From NCBI RefSeq assembly GCF_020497125.1, contig NC_059081.1, forward strand, positions 64,004,768-64,068,767: a DNA stretch of 64,000 bases, given 5' to 3'. Shown one piece after another: positions 62,946-64,000 of this stretch (position 1 is the first letter of the stretch; each line of letters opens with the position of its first letter). The DNA is from Mauremys mutica (taxonomy: Eukaryota; Chordata; Testudines; Geoemydidae). The notes beneath the pieces are model-generated. The model searched no databases, was not told the DNA's origin, and saw only the letters and a program-made list of their open reading frames with translations. The position numbers and the translations under genes are program-made.

Positions 62946-63014
62946 GTTTGTGTCTGGGAGAGATTTGTGTCTGAATGATTTATATACTGTTGTATAATTT
63001 ATTATGCTGAACAC

Positions 63015-63720
63015 TGTAGTAAGAGGACCTGAAACATAAGGCCTTGTGTCAGAGGCCTGGTATGAGGCTTGAGGCCTGGGCTAAAGTAATGGTCAGAACT
63101 TTGCTTTATATTACCAAGTTAAGTTGTGAGCAAGAGGCAGGCCCTGCTCACAGAATTTGGCAAGCATAGTGTTGATATTTTAAAAACACATATTCCTAAG
63201 AGGTGCTGGGCAAAAAACATGCAAGCACATTCCAGAAGGGAGGTACCAGAACACCCTGATAAACAAATTCCCCAAAGATAACAGGAACATGTTGACCCAT
63301 TTTAAGGATAAGGTCAGGATGACAGCATGATGAATAGAGATGTTTTGATCGAACCTACAAGGCAATGGGTGGCACCCAGTATGTCAGAGGGTGGCACCCT
63401 GATAAGTCAAGAGTGATACATAACTTGTTGTGTTTTGGTGTATAAAGATGTATCTCAGAGACAATATCTTTGTCTGGCCTAGGGGATAGTGGAAAGTCTC
63501 AACACTAACTGAGACGGTCCATTGTCACGAGCATACAAATGTTAGTGTACCAGTAACCATTGAGTTGGGGCATTAGCACCGTGCTTTGTCGGCAATAAAC
63601 CTGACCAAGTGCCTTTGCACCTTAATGAATTTTGTGGTCAGTGGGCGGTTTGCTCGAGTTCTACTGTGCCAGCTGTCTGCGCAGAGCTGGGACAGCACAC
63701 ACGGAGAACACACGCACGCA
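63015..63720 (+). mobile_element. Endogenous retroviral LTR, sense orientation
   Basis: Starts TGTAGTAAGAGGACCTGAAA after the exon 17 flank. A TATAAA box lies at 63441-63446 (GGTGTATAAAGATG) and a poly(A) signal AATAAA at 63594-63599, in the correct order and spacing for U3-R-U5. The 5' part matches remembered turtle LTR sequence. The right end (near 63708-63720) and primer-binding site could not be fixed. Confidence 0.7.
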
Positions 63721-64000
63721 GCAAACATCTGACGACAAACACAGATGTAGGAAAGTACAAGGGGTTGTTTGTTTTCATCTTGTTAGCACATGTCCGCTCC
63801 TGATGTACAGGACTTGAGTGTGGCAGTGACAGAAGCCACACTTAAAATTTAATAAAGTGAGGCAGCTGTGGAAGTAGCCATGAAAAAAGTGGATCAGAAA
63901 TAACTGGTACAAAGGAAGTAAGATAGCAAAGCAGCGGAAATTCAGGGGGAAGGAAGAGGAGAGAAACAGGAGAAAGAAAGAGGAGGGATGGAGGTTGAGT
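63721..64000 (+). mobile_element. Probable decayed retroelement leader/internal sequence
   Basis: Follows the LTR directly. After 63830 it becomes purine-rich (AAAGAGGAGGGATGGAGG), giving Lys/Glu-rich broken frames like those near some retroelement gag starts. Stops interrupt all frames. Whether an internal region follows outside the window is unknown. Confidence 0.35.

Larger units (their letters stand above)
62946..64000 (+). other. UNC80 intron 17 (partial)
   Basis: Begins with donor GTTTGT and runs beyond the window. Almost all of it is the LTR-type insertion described below. Confidence 0.85.

Noticed and set aside
62584..62997. 137-codon frame as an independent gene
   Set aside because: Its middle is UNC80 exon 17. 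The first part lacks similarity and the last 17 codons lie past a good donor site.
1..64000. CRISPR arrays, operons, phage or other prokaryotic systems
   Set aside because: Split exons, introns, SINEs and LINEs show vertebrate nuclear DNA. No regularly spaced direct repeats were found.

Overview
The window is vertebrate nuclear DNA, most likely from a turtle (Testudines, probably a cryptodire). Two things point there. The single gene I can recognise has vertebrate-style exons with GT-AG introns. The intervening sequence is packed with repeats I know from turtle genomes: 5'-truncated CR1 LINEs ending in ATTCTATGATTCTA, tRNA-derived SINEs, many short hairpin DNA transposons, hAT elements with 8-bp target duplications, a Penelope-type hairpin insertion, and retroviral LTRs. 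The species call is inference from repeat recognition without a database search.

The only gene is the 5' part of UNC80, on the + strand. UNC80 is the large scaffold subunit of the neuronal NALCN sodium-leak channel complex. I reconstruct 17 coding exons. The start codon is at 9392 in a CpG island with a strong Kozak context, and exon 17 ends at 62945. All exon junctions are phase-consistent. The 17 exons give 2957 coding bases (985 full codons plus 2 bases), about 30% of a protein that is about 3,250 residues long in mammals. The rest of the gene lies beyond position 64000.

Layout: 1-8840 is upstream intergenic DNA made of repeat relics, including a clean solo LTR at 4543-5003. 8840-9720 is the CpG-island promoter and exon 1. 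Intron 2 (10693-23443) is the largest intron; it holds a decayed antisense L1-type LINE, hAT and Harbinger-like elements, and an antisense CR1 with an open reverse-transcriptase frame. Introns 3-16 carry further nested elements: a Penelope-type hairpin inside CR1 (26821-27031), hAT inside hAT (43663-44321 and 57197-57746), a Harbinger-like element inside a SINE (36147-36410) and CR1 inside an L2-type LINE (51200-53345). After exon 17 an LTR begins at about 63015, and retroelement-like sequence probably runs out of the window.

The most interesting non-gene signal is a family of CpG-rich hairpin transposons (17332-17631, 27546-27743, 42538-42832). Two of its subfamilies keep the same architecture but differ by a concerted exchange of one repeated short motif (TTCGAACT/GTCGAC type versus ATCGATAT type). 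The stems remain base-paired despite the exchange. This looks like coordinated change of transposase-binding repeats or constraint on the hairpin.
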